NCBI RefSeq assembly: GCF_017368475.1
Contig: NZ_JAFNJE010000006.1
Location: forward strand, 1 to 64,000
DNA: 64,000 nt
Reading direction: 5' to 3'
From: Alteromonas sp. 5E99-2
GTDB taxonomy: Bacteria; Pseudomonadota; Gammaproteobacteria; Enterobacterales; Alteromonadaceae
Each line of letters begins with the position of its first letter. The stretch's first letter is position 1. Both the position numbers and the translations under genes were made by a program. The notes below the pieces were generated by a model. The model did not search any database. It was not told where the DNA came from and was given only the letters and a program-made list of their open reading frames with translations. Shown piece after piece: positions 36,872 to 46,725 of the stretch.

Positions 36872-37761
36872 GGGTTAGCGACAATAGACTCTCTAATTTT
36901 AGCCATTTCTAAGCGAGCATACCTATGTTCGACATATTCATAAACATTAGTACTTAATGACAATTTGAAGTAGTTTAACGCAACACCATGGTTACCTAAA
37001 AAAGCATGGTATTTACCTAAATAGAAATAGGCTTCGCATAAACGCTGAGTTAACTCTGAAGAAGACGTTACACCTTGCACCAGATGGTTAAATACATCTA
37101 TCTCTGAACCTAGGTCTAAATGCAAATCAATAATGGACACAGCCCAATGGTCGCTGCTTAACGCTTGTTTACGTTTTAGTAATTCTAATTTCGCCGCTAA
37201 CGCATCAACTTCTGCACTGCCGTGGTATGCCCACAACACTCTAAACGGATCAGATGTGTCTTTTCGATAAAAATCATCTAAATCTGCAGCACCCAGTTCA
37301 GGTCGACCAGCATAATATAAAGCAATACCTCTATTAAGTAGCGCATAATCATAGCTCGGTTCTATATCTAGAGTTGAATCAAATGCTTCATAGGCTCGGT
37401 CAAACTCGCGCTTTTGTATTAAGTGAACCCCTAATGAATTGTACGCTTCGGCCATATCTGCCTTTAAATTAACGGCTTGAGAAAAATCAAATTCCGCCAA
37501 ATTAGGTAGGCCCGCTCTGTCGTAAACAATACCGCGCTTATAAAACAATTCCGCTCGTTCATCATCGGCTAAACTAGGTTGCAGTAAAATTTGATTATAC
37601 CTTGCAATGGCAAACTGTATTCTCTGATCCACAGGTAGCGGCTCTGCCAATAGTAAGCCTTGCGTCAAACCTTCTGTTTGTTGAGACGTACTCGTTGCAC
37701 ATCCAGTTGAAACCGCTATAAACAAGAATACAAAAATAACTGCGAAGGTTTTATTTCCCAT
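36868..37761 (-). CDS. nlpI: Lipoprotein NlpI
   Basis: NlpI is an outer-membrane lipoprotein with TPR repeats that recruits peptidoglycan hydrolases and the Prc protease. From the ATG at 37761 it has 297 residues (E. coli 294). The lipobox VSTGC puts the lipidated cysteine at C21. TPR motifs include AELFYKRGIVYDRAGLPNLAEFDF, AEAYNSLGVHLIQKREFDRAYEAF and YALLNRGIALYYAGR. It lies downstream of pnp as in E. coli, with a DUF1244 gene inserted between. Confidence 0.93.
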   Translation of the reverse strand: MGNKTFAVIFVFLFIAVSTGCATSTSQQTEGLTQGLLLAEPLPVDQRIQFAIARYNQILLQPSLADDERAELFYKRGIVYDRAGLPNLAEFDFSQAVNLKADMAEAYNSLGVHLIQKREFDRAYEAFDSTLDIEPSYDYALLNRGIALYYAGRPELGAADLDDFYRKDTSDPFRVLWAYHGSAEVDALAAKLELLKRKQALSSDHWAVSIIDLHLDLGSEIDVFNHLVQGVTSSSELTQRLCEAYFYLGKYHAFLGNHGVALNYFKLSLSTNVYEYVEHRYARLEMAKIRESIVANP

Positions 37762-37824
37762 GATCACCAAACTAATTTTATTTTAATAACATACTGATAA
37801 CGAAAATCAGTCTATCCCATTGCA

Positions 37825-38112
37825 TTACTTATTTCGAGCACTGAATGCAGCCTTTTGCTCTTCTGTAGCAGGTAATTGGTACTTTTCTTTCCATTCATCG
37901 TATGGCATTTTATACACAATTTCCCGGGCTCCATCATAGTCTATTTCTACATTTTCTTCTTCTGCGGCAGCAACATACCACTTCGCTAAACAGTTACGAC
38001 AAAAATCAGCCAAAATCATTAAATCTATATTTTGTGCCTCTTTGTGCTCATCTAAATGAGCTATTAACTTTCTAAAGACTGCAGCTTCAATATTTGTTTG
38101 TTTATCTGACAT
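37825..38112 (-). CDS. DUF1244 protein
   Basis: The 95-residue protein matches the DUF1244 family, small helical proteins of unknown function common in marine proteobacteria. Landmarks are FRKLIAHLDEH, NIDLMILADFCRNCLAKWY and MPYDEWKEKYQ. I choose the ATG at 38112, with AGGG 7 nt upstream; a GTG precedes it directly. It sits after the pnp terminator and before nlpI. Confidence 0.88.
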   Translation of the reverse strand: MSDKQTNIEAAVFRKLIAHLDEHKEAQNIDLMILADFCRNCLAKWYVAAAEEENVEIDYDGAREIVYKMPYDEWKEKYQLPATEEQKAAFSARNK

Positions 38113-38150
38113 CACAATACCCTGTTTAATTCAAACTTAATTTCAAAAAC

Positions 38151-38176
38151 AAAAAAGGGCGTTACCGCCCTTTTTT
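38151..38176. terminator. Intrinsic terminator after pnp
   Basis: AAAAAAGGGCG-TTAC-CGCCCTTTTTT (stem 38157-38170) is symmetric and followed by T residues on either strand. It lies about 20 bp past the pnp stop and ends the pnp transcript before the DUF1244 gene. Confidence 0.88.
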
Positions 38177-38193
38177 CTTAAACACAATCTAGC

Positions 38194-40320
38194 TTATTCG
38201 CTATCTGGTTGCTCTGTTTTTTCCTCAGCTGGCTGAGGCTTTTCAAGTAACTCTTTAATACTTAAACGAACGCGGTTCTGACGGTCGATTTCCATCACTT
38301 TTACGTCAATTTGCTGACCTTCTTTCAGATAGTCAGTGACTTTATTTACACGCTCATGTGCAATTTGTGAAATGTGTACTAGACCTTCTTTACCAGGAAG
38401 TACTTCAACAAACGCACCGAAATCAACGATACGCGTTACTTTACCGTCATAGGTTTTTCCTACTTCGATTTCAGCAGTCACTTGCTCAATCAAACCAATT
38501 GCAATATCAGACTTCGCTTTTTCAGTAGCAAAGATTTTGATTGTACCGTCATCTTCGATTTCAATGTTGGTATCAGACGCTTCTGTAATTTGACGGATCA
38601 TTGCTCCGCCTTTACCAATTACATCACGAATTTTGTCTTGGTCAACTTTCAATGTATAGATACGAGGAGCGAACTCAGATAGCTCGTCTCTGTGTCCACC
38701 AATTGCTTTGTCCATTACGTCAAGAATATGCAAACGCGCTTCTTTCGCTTGCTTCAATGCAATTTGCATGATTTCTTTAGTAATACCTTCAATTTTAATG
38801 TCCATTTGAAGTGCAGTAATACCACCGGTCGTACCCGCTACTTTAAAGTCCATGTCACCTAAGTGATCTTCATCACCTAAGATGTCTGAAAGTACAACAA
38901 AGTTGTCATCGCTTTTTACTAGACCCATTGCAATACCAGCAACAGAAGCCTTAATTGGTACACCTGCATCCATAAGTGCTAGTGAAGTACCACAAACTGA
39001 CGCCATTGAAGATGAACCGTTAGATTCAGTAATTTCAGATACCACACGTACAACGTATGGGAAATCTTTTTCATCAGGCATAACCGCTTGAATACCGCGT
39101 TTCGCCAAACGACCGTGACCAATTTCACGACGCTTAGGAGAACCAATCATGCCAGTTTCACCTACACAGTATGGAGGGAAGTTGTAATGCAACATAAAGC
39201 GGCTGTCAGTACGACCTTTCAGCTCGTCGATCATTTGCGCATCGCGCTCGTTACCGAGTGTTGCAACCACAAGTGCTTGGGTTTCACCACGTGTAAATAC
39301 CGCAGAACCGTGAGTTCTAGGTAATACACCTGTTGATACGTCTAGAGCACGGATCATCGCAGGATCACGACCATCAATACGAGGCTCACCCGCTAGAATA
39401 CGTGAACGAACCACGTCGCTTTCTAATTCGTGAAGCATTTCTGATGCTTCTTTCGCATCTTGTTCTGCGTCAGCTTCGATTAAAGCAGCAAGTGCTTTTT
39501 CTGTTACTGCAGTAACAGCGTCTTTACGTACAAGCTTGTCAGAGATTTGGTACGCTTCAGTCATACCTTCACGCGCTAGTTCACTGACTTTTTGTTTTAG
39601 TTCAGTGTTTTCAGCTTCTGGTTGCCAATCCCACTTTTCAGTGCCAACTTTAGCAGCAAATTCAGCTACGTTATCAACCACAGCTTGCATTTGCTCATGA
39701 CCAAACATAACAGCGCCAAGCATTACGTCTTCTGAAAGCACATCAGCTTCAGATTCAACCATTAATACCGCGCCTTTAGTTCCAGCAACAACTAAGTCTA
39801 GTTGACTGCTTTCTTGTTCTTCTGCACGAGTGTTAAGGATATATTCACCGTCAGAATAACCAACACGCGCTGCACCTACTGGTCCATTAAACGGCATGCC
39901 TGAAATAGCAAGGGCCGCTGATGTACCAATAAGAGAAATAATGTCTGTAGGAATATCAGGATTTGCTGATACTACAGTAATAACAACCTGAACTTCGTTT
40001 TTAAACCCTTCTGGGAATAATGGACGAATAGGTCTATCGATTAAACGAGCAGTTAAGGTTTCGCTTTCACTTGGACGCCCTTCTCTTTTAAAGAAGCCGC
40101 CAGGAATTTTACCTGCTGCATAAGTTTTTTCTTGGTAGTTAACAGTTAGTGGAAAGAAGTTTTGATCGGGTTTTGCTTCTTTTTTACCAACAACAGTCAC
40201 TAAAACCGTTGTATCGTCCATGCTTGCAAGTACAGCAGCAGTGGCTTGGCGAGCAATTACGCCCGTTTCTAATGTTACAGTATGCTGACCATACTGAAAT
40301 GAAGTTGTAATAGGATTCAC
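38194..40320 (-). CDS. pnp: Polyribonucleotide nucleotidyltransferase
   Basis: PNPase is the phosphorolytic 3'-5' exoribonuclease of the degradosome. The 708 residues (E. coli 711) show two RNase PH domains (about 10-140 and 320-460, with [12 protein letters not shown] and [10 protein letters not shown]), an all-helical linker, a KH domain with [14 protein letters not shown] and an S1 domain with [19 protein letters not shown]. In most gammaproteobacteria pnp follows rpsO; here a LysR regulator gene precedes it and rpsO is about 31 kb away, so it needs its own promoter in the 63-bp gap or in the upstream gene. Confidence 0.98.
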   Translation of the reverse strand: MNPITTSFQYGQHTVTLETGVIARQATAAVLASMDDTTVLVTVVGKKEAKPDQNFFPLTVNYQEKTYAAGKIPGGFFKREGRPSESETLTARLIDRPIRPLFPEGFKNEVQVVITVVSANPDIPTDIISLIGTSAALAISGMPFNGPVGAARVGYSDGEYILNTRAEEQESSQLDLVVAGTKGAVLMVESEADVLSEDVMLGAVMFGHEQMQAVVDNVAEFAAKVGTEKWDWQPEAENTELKQKVSELAREGMTEAYQISDKLVRKDAVTAVTEKALAALIEADAEQDAKEASEMLHELESDVVRSRILAGEPRIDGRDPAMIRALDVSTGVLPRTHGSAVFTRGETQALVVATLGNERDAQMIDELKGRTDSRFMLHYNFPPYCVGETGMIGSPKRREIGHGRLAKRGIQAVMPDEKDFPYVVRVVSEITESNGSSSMASVCGTSLALMDAGVPIKASVAGIAMGLVKSDDNFVVLSDILGDEDHLGDMDFKVAGTTGGITALQMDIKIEGITKEIMQIALKQAKEARLHILDVMDKAIGGHRDELSEFAPRIYTLKVDQDKIRDVIGKGGAMIRQITEASDTNIEIEDDGTIKIFATEKAKSDIAIGLIEQVTAEIEVGKTYDGKVTRIVDFGAFVEVLPGKEGLVHISQIAHERVNKVTDYLKEGQQIDVKVMEIDRQNRVRLSIKELLEKPQPAEEKTEQPDSE

Positions 40321-40383
40321 TCTTTGTCCTTTATTTAATTAATTATTAACGCTAATTATCGCGGCGCATAGTATAACTGTGAA

Positions 40384-41292
40384 TTAGCCGCAATTAAAGA
40401 TTTCGTCGCGCGCAGAATCACAAACTGCGCTAATCGCTGGATGTGTGACCTTTCTTTGTGAAGAAATAGCATAAAATCGCTGTTTTATTTCTGTGGTACG
40501 ACCAATAATTTCAACCCCAAAGCTTTCACAAACCTCTTTTTCAACTGCAGTGGGCATAAAAAACGCTCCTAATCCTGCATGACCAAATGATTTAATTAAT
40601 GCACTATCATCAAATTGGCCTTTAATAACGGGCGATAAATTGTGCTGTATACACCACTGATCAAAATGCTGTCGAATAGCATATTGCCCAGTAGGTAACA
40701 GCATAGGTGTGTTATTTAAAAAATGGGGGAAATCGCCTTTCAGTTGAGATACTAATTCTGGCACTGCAAAAAACGACAGACCGCATTCCCCCAAGAAGTG
40801 ATTATACGCTTTGATACTGTATGCTGAACTCAGTGGCGTGTCAGAGATCACCATGTCAACCTCTTGCATCGCGAGTTCCGCTAAAATGGCATCAATAGGC
40901 CCTTCTTTACAAGTTAAAGAAATGTCATCACAGCGAGATAACGCAGGCTCTAAAATTTTCCAAATCAATGTTTTAGGTATGGTACTTGCGACACCAACTA
41001 TGAATTCAGAATTGCCTTGAATACCATTGCCTCGCAGCACATCAGATAATTCTTTCCCAAGGGAAAAGATATCATCAGCATAACGTAAAACCAATCTACC
41101 TGTTTCGGTTAATTGCAACCCTCGACCAACACGGTCAAACAAAGGCTGATTCAATCGTCCTTCGAGCAAGGCTAACTGTCCGCTTATGGTTTGCGGCGTT
41201 ATATGTAAATACTGCGCTGCTTTAGCGATACTGCCTTCTTTGGCAATCACCCAAAAATAGTGCAAATGTTTATAATTCAGACCGTCGTTCAT
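40384..41292 (-). CDS. nhaR: LysR-family regulator, NhaR type
   Basis: The 302-residue protein is a LysR-type activator closest in pattern to NhaR, which senses Na+ and activates the nhaA antiporter gene. The N terminus NYKHLHYFWVIAKEGSIAKAA and the helix-turn-helix segment YLHITPQTISGQLALLE closely follow the E. coli NhaR motif (HLYYFW, LTPQTITGQ). A typical substrate-binding domain makes up residues 95-302. No nhaA gene is adjacent; its stop is 63 bp upstream of pnp on the same strand. I use the ATG at 41292; a TTG is directly upstream. Confidence 0.82.
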   Translation of the reverse strand: MNDGLNYKHLHYFWVIAKEGSIAKAAQYLHITPQTISGQLALLEGRLNQPLFDRVGRGLQLTETGRLVLRYADDIFSLGKELSDVLRGNGIQGNSEFIVGVASTIPKTLIWKILEPALSRCDDISLTCKEGPIDAILAELAMQEVDMVISDTPLSSAYSIKAYNHFLGECGLSFFAVPELVSQLKGDFPHFLNNTPMLLPTGQYAIRQHFDQWCIQHNLSPVIKGQFDDSALIKSFGHAGLGAFFMPTAVEKEVCESFGVEIIGRTTEIKQRFYAISSQRKVTHPAISAVCDSARDEIFNCG

Positions 41293-41366
41293 CAAACTCG
41301 CTCAAATCACATCATCAGTTTTTATTATATCTAAAAATCAATGACACTTCATTTTTACCGAGCATT

Positions 41367-42326
41367 TTACTTAGGAGTATGACTTTCTAACCATTTAACA
41401 GCCTCTACCATAGGGCGCTGTTGGTCATTTACAGAAAGTGCTACATGGTTTGCTTTTTTAATCGATTTATAACGACTTTGAACTCCAGCTTTTAACAGTA
41501 CGTCATGCATATATTCGGATTGTGCAATGCTAACATCGTCATCATCTTGACCATGTATAAAGTACATTGGGGGATCGTCTGCATCAATATGAGAAATGGG
41601 AGAGGCATTTCTATACATATCAAATATCGGGTGGTCAGCGGGTTGATAAGTCAACACCTTGCCTACATAGGCACTGAGAATTGCATGGTTATCCGTATTT
41701 TGCTCCCGGGCGCTCAACAAATCAAACAACCCTGAAACAGGCACAACTGCTTGAATACGGCTACTTTCTCGGTTTATCTGATCAAATGCATGGGTATCTG
41801 CAACATCATCGCTTACTGCGAGTAAAGTAATTAAGCTTGCACCTGATGAATGTCCCATTCCGCCAACCCAATGTTCATCAATGTTAAAACGTTCTGCATT
41901 ATGACGAATGAACTGCACAGCTCGTTGTACATCTCTGAGTTGATATTGCCACGTGAACTTTGGTGCTAACCTATGATTGATTGAAAATACGGTAAAACCC
42001 GCATCATAGGCTGGACCAAACATTTGCCGAGTCTCCCCCATCAAGTTAGGGAAGATGTTTTGTTCAAGTAAATGGGTGTCTAATGATTTAAGCGGAATGT
42101 CGTCATACTCTCCTTGAGCAGTAAAACCAGTGCCCATAACAAAGACCACAGCATAACCATTTGGCTCGGGCGGAGAATACACATCCATTAGCAAGGCACT
42201 ACCGTGATCCATGCCATAAATCACATTTTCTTGAGTAGGTATTAAATATTCAGTGTCAGACGCCAACACGTCGACACTGAACATTCCTATTACCAGGAAA
42301 CAAAGTTGTTTGAACTTATTTATCAC
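41367..42326 (-). CDS. Exported alpha/beta-hydrolase (esterase/lipase)
   Basis: The frame is open upstream into the neighbouring gene, but a GTG at 42326 gives a clean signal peptide (VINKFKQLCFLVIGMFSVDVLA), so I start there: 319 residues. It is a carboxylesterase-type hydrolase with oxyanion-hole region VMGTG, nucleophile S160 in GHSSG, a likely acid in HGQDDDD and catalytic His in KKANHVAL. It probably acts in the periplasm on a small ester. It overlaps the nucleosidase stop by 11 bp, suggesting translational coupling and a shared pathway, perhaps scavenging of an acylated nucleoside; that is inference. Confidence 0.75.
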   Translation of the reverse strand: MINKFKQLCFLVIGMFSVDVLASDTEYLIPTQENVIYGMDHGSALLMDVYSPPEPNGYAVVFVMGTGFTAQGEYDDIPLKSLDTHLLEQNIFPNLMGETRQMFGPAYDAGFTVFSINHRLAPKFTWQYQLRDVQRAVQFIRHNAERFNIDEHWVGGMGHSSGASLITLLAVSDDVADTHAFDQINRESSRIQAVVPVSGLFDLLSAREQNTDNHAILSAYVGKVLTYQPADHPIFDMYRNASPISHIDADDPPMYFIHGQDDDDVSIAQSEYMHDVLLKAGVQSRYKSIKKANHVALSVNDQQRPMVEAVKWLESHTPK

Positions 42327-43344
42327 TGATGACGATCTTATCAAGCAAGCCAAGTAAAAACTGTGTGCCTGTACCTGACGCGATGGCATCAAATACATTC
42401 TCAACATTCTTACCTTGTTGACCGCCCGCTAAATCACTTACCGAACGGATAATGATCCAATCGATATCATTTACAAAACACACTTGACCAACAGCGGCAG
42501 ATTCCATTTCGGTAACTTGTGCGTTAAATACACGGCCTAACCAATTGCGATAATCTGCATTGTCTAGAAAAACGGAGCCTGTAACCCCATTTCCACCAAC
42601 TTCAATTTTAATTGGCGTGCCAGATGGCATAGTAATTTTCGCATTGTCAGCAACTTCTTTTGCCATAGCAACTAATGACTCACTTGCGCTGAAATAAGGC
42701 ATTTGACGCGGCGTATCCCACCCTTCTTTTATCACAGCCATTTCTTCAGGATGAATAAAACCATAATTTTCATACTTAGGCGCATGTTCATCTGTCGCTT
42801 CACGGGCTTTATAACTTGCAAGGGCTTGCTCGTAGTAATCAGGTAGAATAAATTCACCTTTGTTCTTAGGGTCTGGGTTTATATAAACTGATTCATCGTG
42901 AAAGTACCAACGCTCAGGGATCGCAATATCTCCTGGGGTAAACTTAGGGTTAACGGCTCCCGCTATTCCCATCATGACCACCTTATCAATAGGAAAGTAA
43001 TCAAAAGCCATTTGCATTGTCATAGCTGCGTTAGGTACGCTAATTCCAGTAGTAAAAATAACAACGGGCTCGCCTTTGTATTTACCTAATTGGTACTTTA
43101 CGCCTCTAAAACGCACTGTTTTCTCTATTTCAGCATCATCAAGTTGAGCAAACGCTTTATCTATCGCTTCAATCTCTGGTTCGTATGCGGCAACAATCGC
43201 AGTCCAACCATTTTTTACATCAAATGTTCTAGGACCATATTCCGATGTTGCTTCGCTATCTTGCGCGCAAAACGCAACACTTGAAAACAAAGACAGAACT
43301 GACAAAACCACTAGGGTTTTTAAATGTACTAACGGACTACTCAT
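42316..43344 (-). CDS. Exported nucleoside phosphorylase/nucleosidase (MTAN-like)
   Basis: The 342-residue protein has a signal peptide (about 1-27, ending SVAFCA) and a purine-nucleoside phosphorylase family-1 fold. Family motifs are TTGISVPNAAM, MMGIAGAVNPKFTPGDIAIP, the ribose-binding MESAAVGQV and RSVSDLAGG (catalytic Asp). Cytosolic relatives cleave 5'-methylthioadenosine and S-adenosylhomocysteine or other purine nucleosides. Export places this one in the periplasm, pointing to nucleoside salvage outside the cell. It is coupled to the downstream hydrolase gene. Confidence 0.85.
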   Translation of the reverse strand: MSSPLVHLKTLVVLSVLSLFSSVAFCAQDSEATSEYGPRTFDVKNGWTAIVAAYEPEIEAIDKAFAQLDDAEIEKTVRFRGVKYQLGKYKGEPVVIFTTGISVPNAAMTMQMAFDYFPIDKVVMMGIAGAVNPKFTPGDIAIPERWYFHDESVYINPDPKNKGEFILPDYYEQALASYKAREATDEHAPKYENYGFIHPEEMAVIKEGWDTPRQMPYFSASESLVAMAKEVADNAKITMPSGTPIKIEVGGNGVTGSVFLDNADYRNWLGRVFNAQVTEMESAAVGQVCFVNDIDWIIIRSVSDLAGGQQGKNVENVFDAIASGTGTQFLLGLLDKIVISDK

Positions 43345-43389
43345 TACTTAATACCTTTTATCTTAGTTTTTTAAAATTGGAACTACGGT

Positions 43390-44286
43390 TTATTTTGGTG
43401 CGCCTGTTACATTAGATTCAGACGACTTTAATTGTTTATCAACTCGGCTTAGCTCTTCATGCCAAAGCAACATCCAATCAGCACTGATATTCTGTTCTAA
43501 TTCTTCTGCGCGATCGGTTGGACAAAAAATAGAAACGTCGACGACCAATTTAGCATATTGGTTTGTATGAATCGTTGCGACAGGAATGATACTAATAAAT
43601 TCTTGTTCTAGGCTACGCTCAATTAAACTTTTATATCGAATTGCCACTTCTTTAAAATCCGCACACCTATGAGCGGCGCGATCCATGAGCTGAGGAATTA
43701 ACGAATAGGCATTTACCGTTGGCTCGTTAACAATAGAGAATTTATGCAAACGGTATCTGCGCATAAAATTAAGGTTTTTGATCACCCGAGTAATGATTTG
43801 ATTATTGGGAATGTGTACGTGTCTTCCTGTGTATTCCATATGCGCAGAATTCACTTCTAGCATCGAGGTTTTAGCCCAATCAATTTCAACCACTTCCCCC
43901 ACTTGTTGGTCTATCTGCACCCAATCTCCAACCCGAAAAGGCCGGGAAAAAATATAGTAAATAAAACCGATAAAACACTGAATGTACTCTCTTACTGCAA
44001 GAACAATTGCAACCATGAAAGCTGCAATTGAAATCGCTAAGTTGTGTACTTCAGAAGACCAGAACATAATTAAAATAACAACCAAAAGAGCATTAGCTAG
44101 CTGCTTGGTCAAGTTAATTTGATGCCGCCTATCTTCACCGCGCTTTTTGCTTCTTAAACGTATGATGTGAATTAGAGTTCTTTTCGCCAGTAAATAAAAA
44201 AATACAATTAGAAATGTCACAAAGAACTTATAGTTCTCTATGTAAATAGACGACGTAGAAACAAACTCTTCAAAAAACGTATTCAC
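43390..44286 (-). CDS. MscS-family mechanosensitive channel
   Basis: The 298-residue protein is a small-conductance mechanosensitive channel homologue that releases solutes on hypo-osmotic shock. Three membrane helices are seen (about 20-37, 62-80 and 82-113), the last being the pore helix with AISIAAFMVAIVLAVREYIQCFIG. The beta domain follows with SRPFRVGDWVQI and VEVNSAHMEYTG-like sequence, then the alpha-beta C-terminal domain. The start is GTG. It is a lone gene between the nucleosidase and putP. Confidence 0.88.
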   Translation of the reverse strand: MNTFFEEFVSTSSIYIENYKFFVTFLIVFFYLLAKRTLIHIIRLRSKKRGEDRRHQINLTKQLANALLVVILIMFWSSEVHNLAISIAAFMVAIVLAVREYIQCFIGFIYYIFSRPFRVGDWVQIDQQVGEVVEIDWAKTSMLEVNSAHMEYTGRHVHIPNNQIITRVIKNLNFMRRYRLHKFSIVNEPTVNAYSLIPQLMDRAAHRCADFKEVAIRYKSLIERSLEQEFISIIPVATIHTNQYAKLVVDVSIFCPTDRAEELEQNISADWMLLWHEELSRVDKQLKSSESNVTGAPK

Positions 44287-44336
44287 TGGTTTTCCATTAT
44301 TTTAGGAACGAATATTACTAATGTGCTGTCTCAGAT

Positions 44337-45821
44337 TTAAACAACAGTTTTTACTTTATCAAATTCAGCTAACACGGCTTCATCTGACTGCTTACTAAAT
44401 ACATTCACTATCGCTATGGTTAAAGAACTCACTATAAATCCAGGAACAATTTCGTACATGACAGAACTCATCGCTTTGCCATCACTAAGAACAGGCAGAT
44501 AAATCCACAATAAAACAACAACCGCGCCACTCACAATTCCCGCTATTGCCGCTTTATGGGTTAAATTTTTGCTATACAAACTAAATAACACTAAAGGGCC
44601 AAACGCAGCGCCAAAGCCAGCCCAGGCATTGCTGACTAAGGACAAAATTGAACTAGATTGATCAAATGCCAATAGCAAAGCAACGACAGATACTCCTGCA
44701 ACACCGAAGCGGCCTAACATAACTACTTTGTCGTCTGACAGTGATTTTTTGCTTATCACTCGATATATATCTTCCGTTAACGAACTTGCAGAAACTAAAA
44801 GCTGAGATGAAATAGTACTCATAATGGCGGCTAAAATTGCAGCCAACAAAAAGCCGCTAATTAAGGGGTGAAACAACAACTGCGACAACACAATAAAGAT
44901 GGTTTCAGGGTCGTCCAATGCTAAAGAAAATTGATTCGCATAAGCCACACCAACAAAACCAGTAAACAAAGCACCAATCAAAGTAACAAGCATCCACGAC
45001 ATGCCAATATTTCTAGCAATACTGACATCGGCTACCGAACGAATCGCCATAAAACGTACGATAATATGAGGTTGACCAAAATACCCGAGCCCCCAACTTA
45101 AGGTTGAAACAAGCCCGACAAGGGTTAACGATTCGACGCTAGCAGAAAATGGGGGTATAGATTCAAATGCAGCACTCGACACTTGTGCACCAGAATCGAA
45201 CTCTAAATAGGCCACTAAAGGCACAAGTATAAGTGCAACGAACATGATGCAGCCTTGAACAAAATCAGTCAGGCTAACCGCTAAAAAACCACCTAGTAAT
45301 GTATAACAAACTACAACGCCTAAGGTCACAAACAAGCCGAATTGATAACTTAATCCAAAAGCACTTTCGAATAACTTTCCGCCTGCGACCAAGCCTGAAG
45401 AAGTGTAAAGGGTAAAAAATAAAACAATAATGACTGCAGACACCATACGAACACCGAGTTTATTATTACCAAAACGGTTGGCAAAAAATTCGGGAAGCGT
45501 AAGAGAATTGTTCGCAATTTCTGTGTATACACGTAGTTTCGGAGCAACATAAATATAATTAGCACATGCGCCTATCACAAGACCAATACCGATGTACATT
45601 GCGTCAAAGCCCGATACGAACATGGCACCGGGTAATCCCATTAACATCCAGCCGCTCATATCAGAAGCTCCAGCAGACAAAGCGGTAACCTGAGGATTTA
45701 CGTTGCGTCCACCCAAAAGATAGCCAGAAATGTCATTGGTAGATTTACGATAGGCAAATAAACCAATGCCTAACATAACTGCAAAGTAAACGCCTAATGA
45801 GATATAGCTCTCGATTGTCAT
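44337..45821 (-). CDS. putP: Sodium/proline symporter
   Basis: PutP imports proline with Na+. The 494 residues (E. coli 502) show the sodium:solute symporter pattern: an N-terminal YISLGVYFAVMLGIG helix, GGRNVNPQVTALSAGASDMSGWMLMGLPG, GYFGQPHIIVRFMA and about 13 helices. It has its own sigma-70 promoter. No putA or put regulator is adjacent. Proline uptake beside a mechanosensitive channel gene could reflect osmotic adjustment, but the pairing may be chance. Confidence 0.93.
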   Translation of the reverse strand: MTIESYISLGVYFAVMLGIGLFAYRKSTNDISGYLLGGRNVNPQVTALSAGASDMSGWMLMGLPGAMFVSGFDAMYIGIGLVIGACANYIYVAPKLRVYTEIANNSLTLPEFFANRFGNNKLGVRMVSAVIIVLFFTLYTSSGLVAGGKLFESAFGLSYQFGLFVTLGVVVCYTLLGGFLAVSLTDFVQGCIMFVALILVPLVAYLEFDSGAQVSSAAFESIPPFSASVESLTLVGLVSTLSWGLGYFGQPHIIVRFMAIRSVADVSIARNIGMSWMLVTLIGALFTGFVGVAYANQFSLALDDPETIFIVLSQLLFHPLISGFLLAAILAAIMSTISSQLLVSASSLTEDIYRVISKKSLSDDKVVMLGRFGVAGVSVVALLLAFDQSSSILSLVSNAWAGFGAAFGPLVLFSLYSKNLTHKAAIAGIVSGAVVVLLWIYLPVLSDGKAMSSVMYEIVPGFIVSSLTIAIVNVFSKQSDEAVLAEFDKVKTVV

Positions 45822-45861
45822 GGGATAACAAGACCTTGAATTTTAATTATTTTGAGAGCAC

Positions 45862-45890
45862 ATAAGAACAAGCTCAGTACACAATGTCAA
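45862..45890 (-). promoter_or_regulatory. putP promoter
   Basis: On the minus strand a perfect TTGACA (45885-45890) is followed after 17 bp by TCTTAT (45862-45867). The leader to the putP ATG is about 34 nt. Confidence 0.65.
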
Positions 45891-45903
45891 TTGACTAATA
45901 TGA

Positions 45904-46707
45904 CTATTCACTAACTGTCGCTTGTTCCCAGCTGAACGGTGCGTACTCAGGAAAAACAAGATGACTGTCTGTTCCTGTTTCACTCGCTTCTTTTGTTAAT
46001 TTGATGATGTCTTTTTGCAACGCTAAACGAAAACGCCTTACTTCTTTCCAAAGTGAAGCAAATTCGTCGGGCGCTTCTCCGGCGTCGCTTTGCGCCAGCA
46101 TTGGAGAGATTTTTGCGTAAGCTCGAGTAAGCTTTTCAGTTTGTTTACTAGCAAACGCGTTAATAGCGTTAAACGTCTCTTTTTTCAATTCAACATTGCT
46201 ATCTAATTGAAACCGCTCATCTGAAAAATAATCTAGGTAATCTTCTAGGCTAATACTTGCTGCGAACGCCCAAATATCCATAGACTCGCCATTTAACAAC
46301 TGCTCTGATTTTGGCTCGATTACCATTACCGTTGGCGTGGCAAAATAAGACGGATAACCAAATCGTTGCGTGATGTCTCGACGATCTTGTAAATACCCCA
46401 CATCAATAAATACGGTGTGGTATTTATTCTCAATAACATCGAATAGCTTTTCATTAGAAAAACGAGATGCAAGTCCTCGGCTATCATGACACCACTGTGC
46501 TCCAAGCACTAGAAGAAGTAGTTTATTTTGCTGTATTGCCTCATTTAGCGCCTCATTTACATCAACCATTGGGTTTACAACAGGATTAAAAGTAAACTGC
46601 TCTAAAACAGCATGACTGTCGCCATCTGCATAGACTTGAAAAGTCAAAAGCGCCGAACACATTCCTGATAACAAAAAGATAATCCTAATAAAACCTTTAC
46701 TACTCAC
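45904..46707 (-). CDS. Exported thioredoxin-fold protein with a single-Cys CxxS motif
   Basis: The 267-residue protein has a signal peptide (about 1-27) and a thioredoxin-like domain (about 50-170). The redox motif is WCHDS, so C73 is kept and the second cysteine is S76. FIDVGYLQDRRDIT and the cis-Pro segment YFATPTVMVIE complete the fold. Residues 175-267 are helical and of unknown role. The CxxS form suggests a mixed-disulfide binder, isomerase or holdase and not a dithiol oxidoreductase. The start is GTG behind AAAGGAG. It follows moaE on the same strand after an 18-bp gap. Confidence 0.75.
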   Translation of the reverse strand: MSSKGFIRIIFLLSGMCSALLTFQVYADGDSHAVLEQFTFNPVVNPMVDVNEALNEAIQQNKLLLLVLGAQWCHDSRGLASRFSNEKLFDVIENKYHTVFIDVGYLQDRRDITQRFGYPSYFATPTVMVIEPKSEQLLNGESMDIWAFAASISLEDYLDYFSDERFQLDSNVELKKETFNAINAFASKQTEKLTRAYAKISPMLAQSDAGEAPDEFASLWKEVRRFRLALQKDIIKLTKEASETGTDSHLVFPEYAPFSWEQATVSE

Positions 46708-46725
46708 GCCTTTCTCCTTTGTTAT

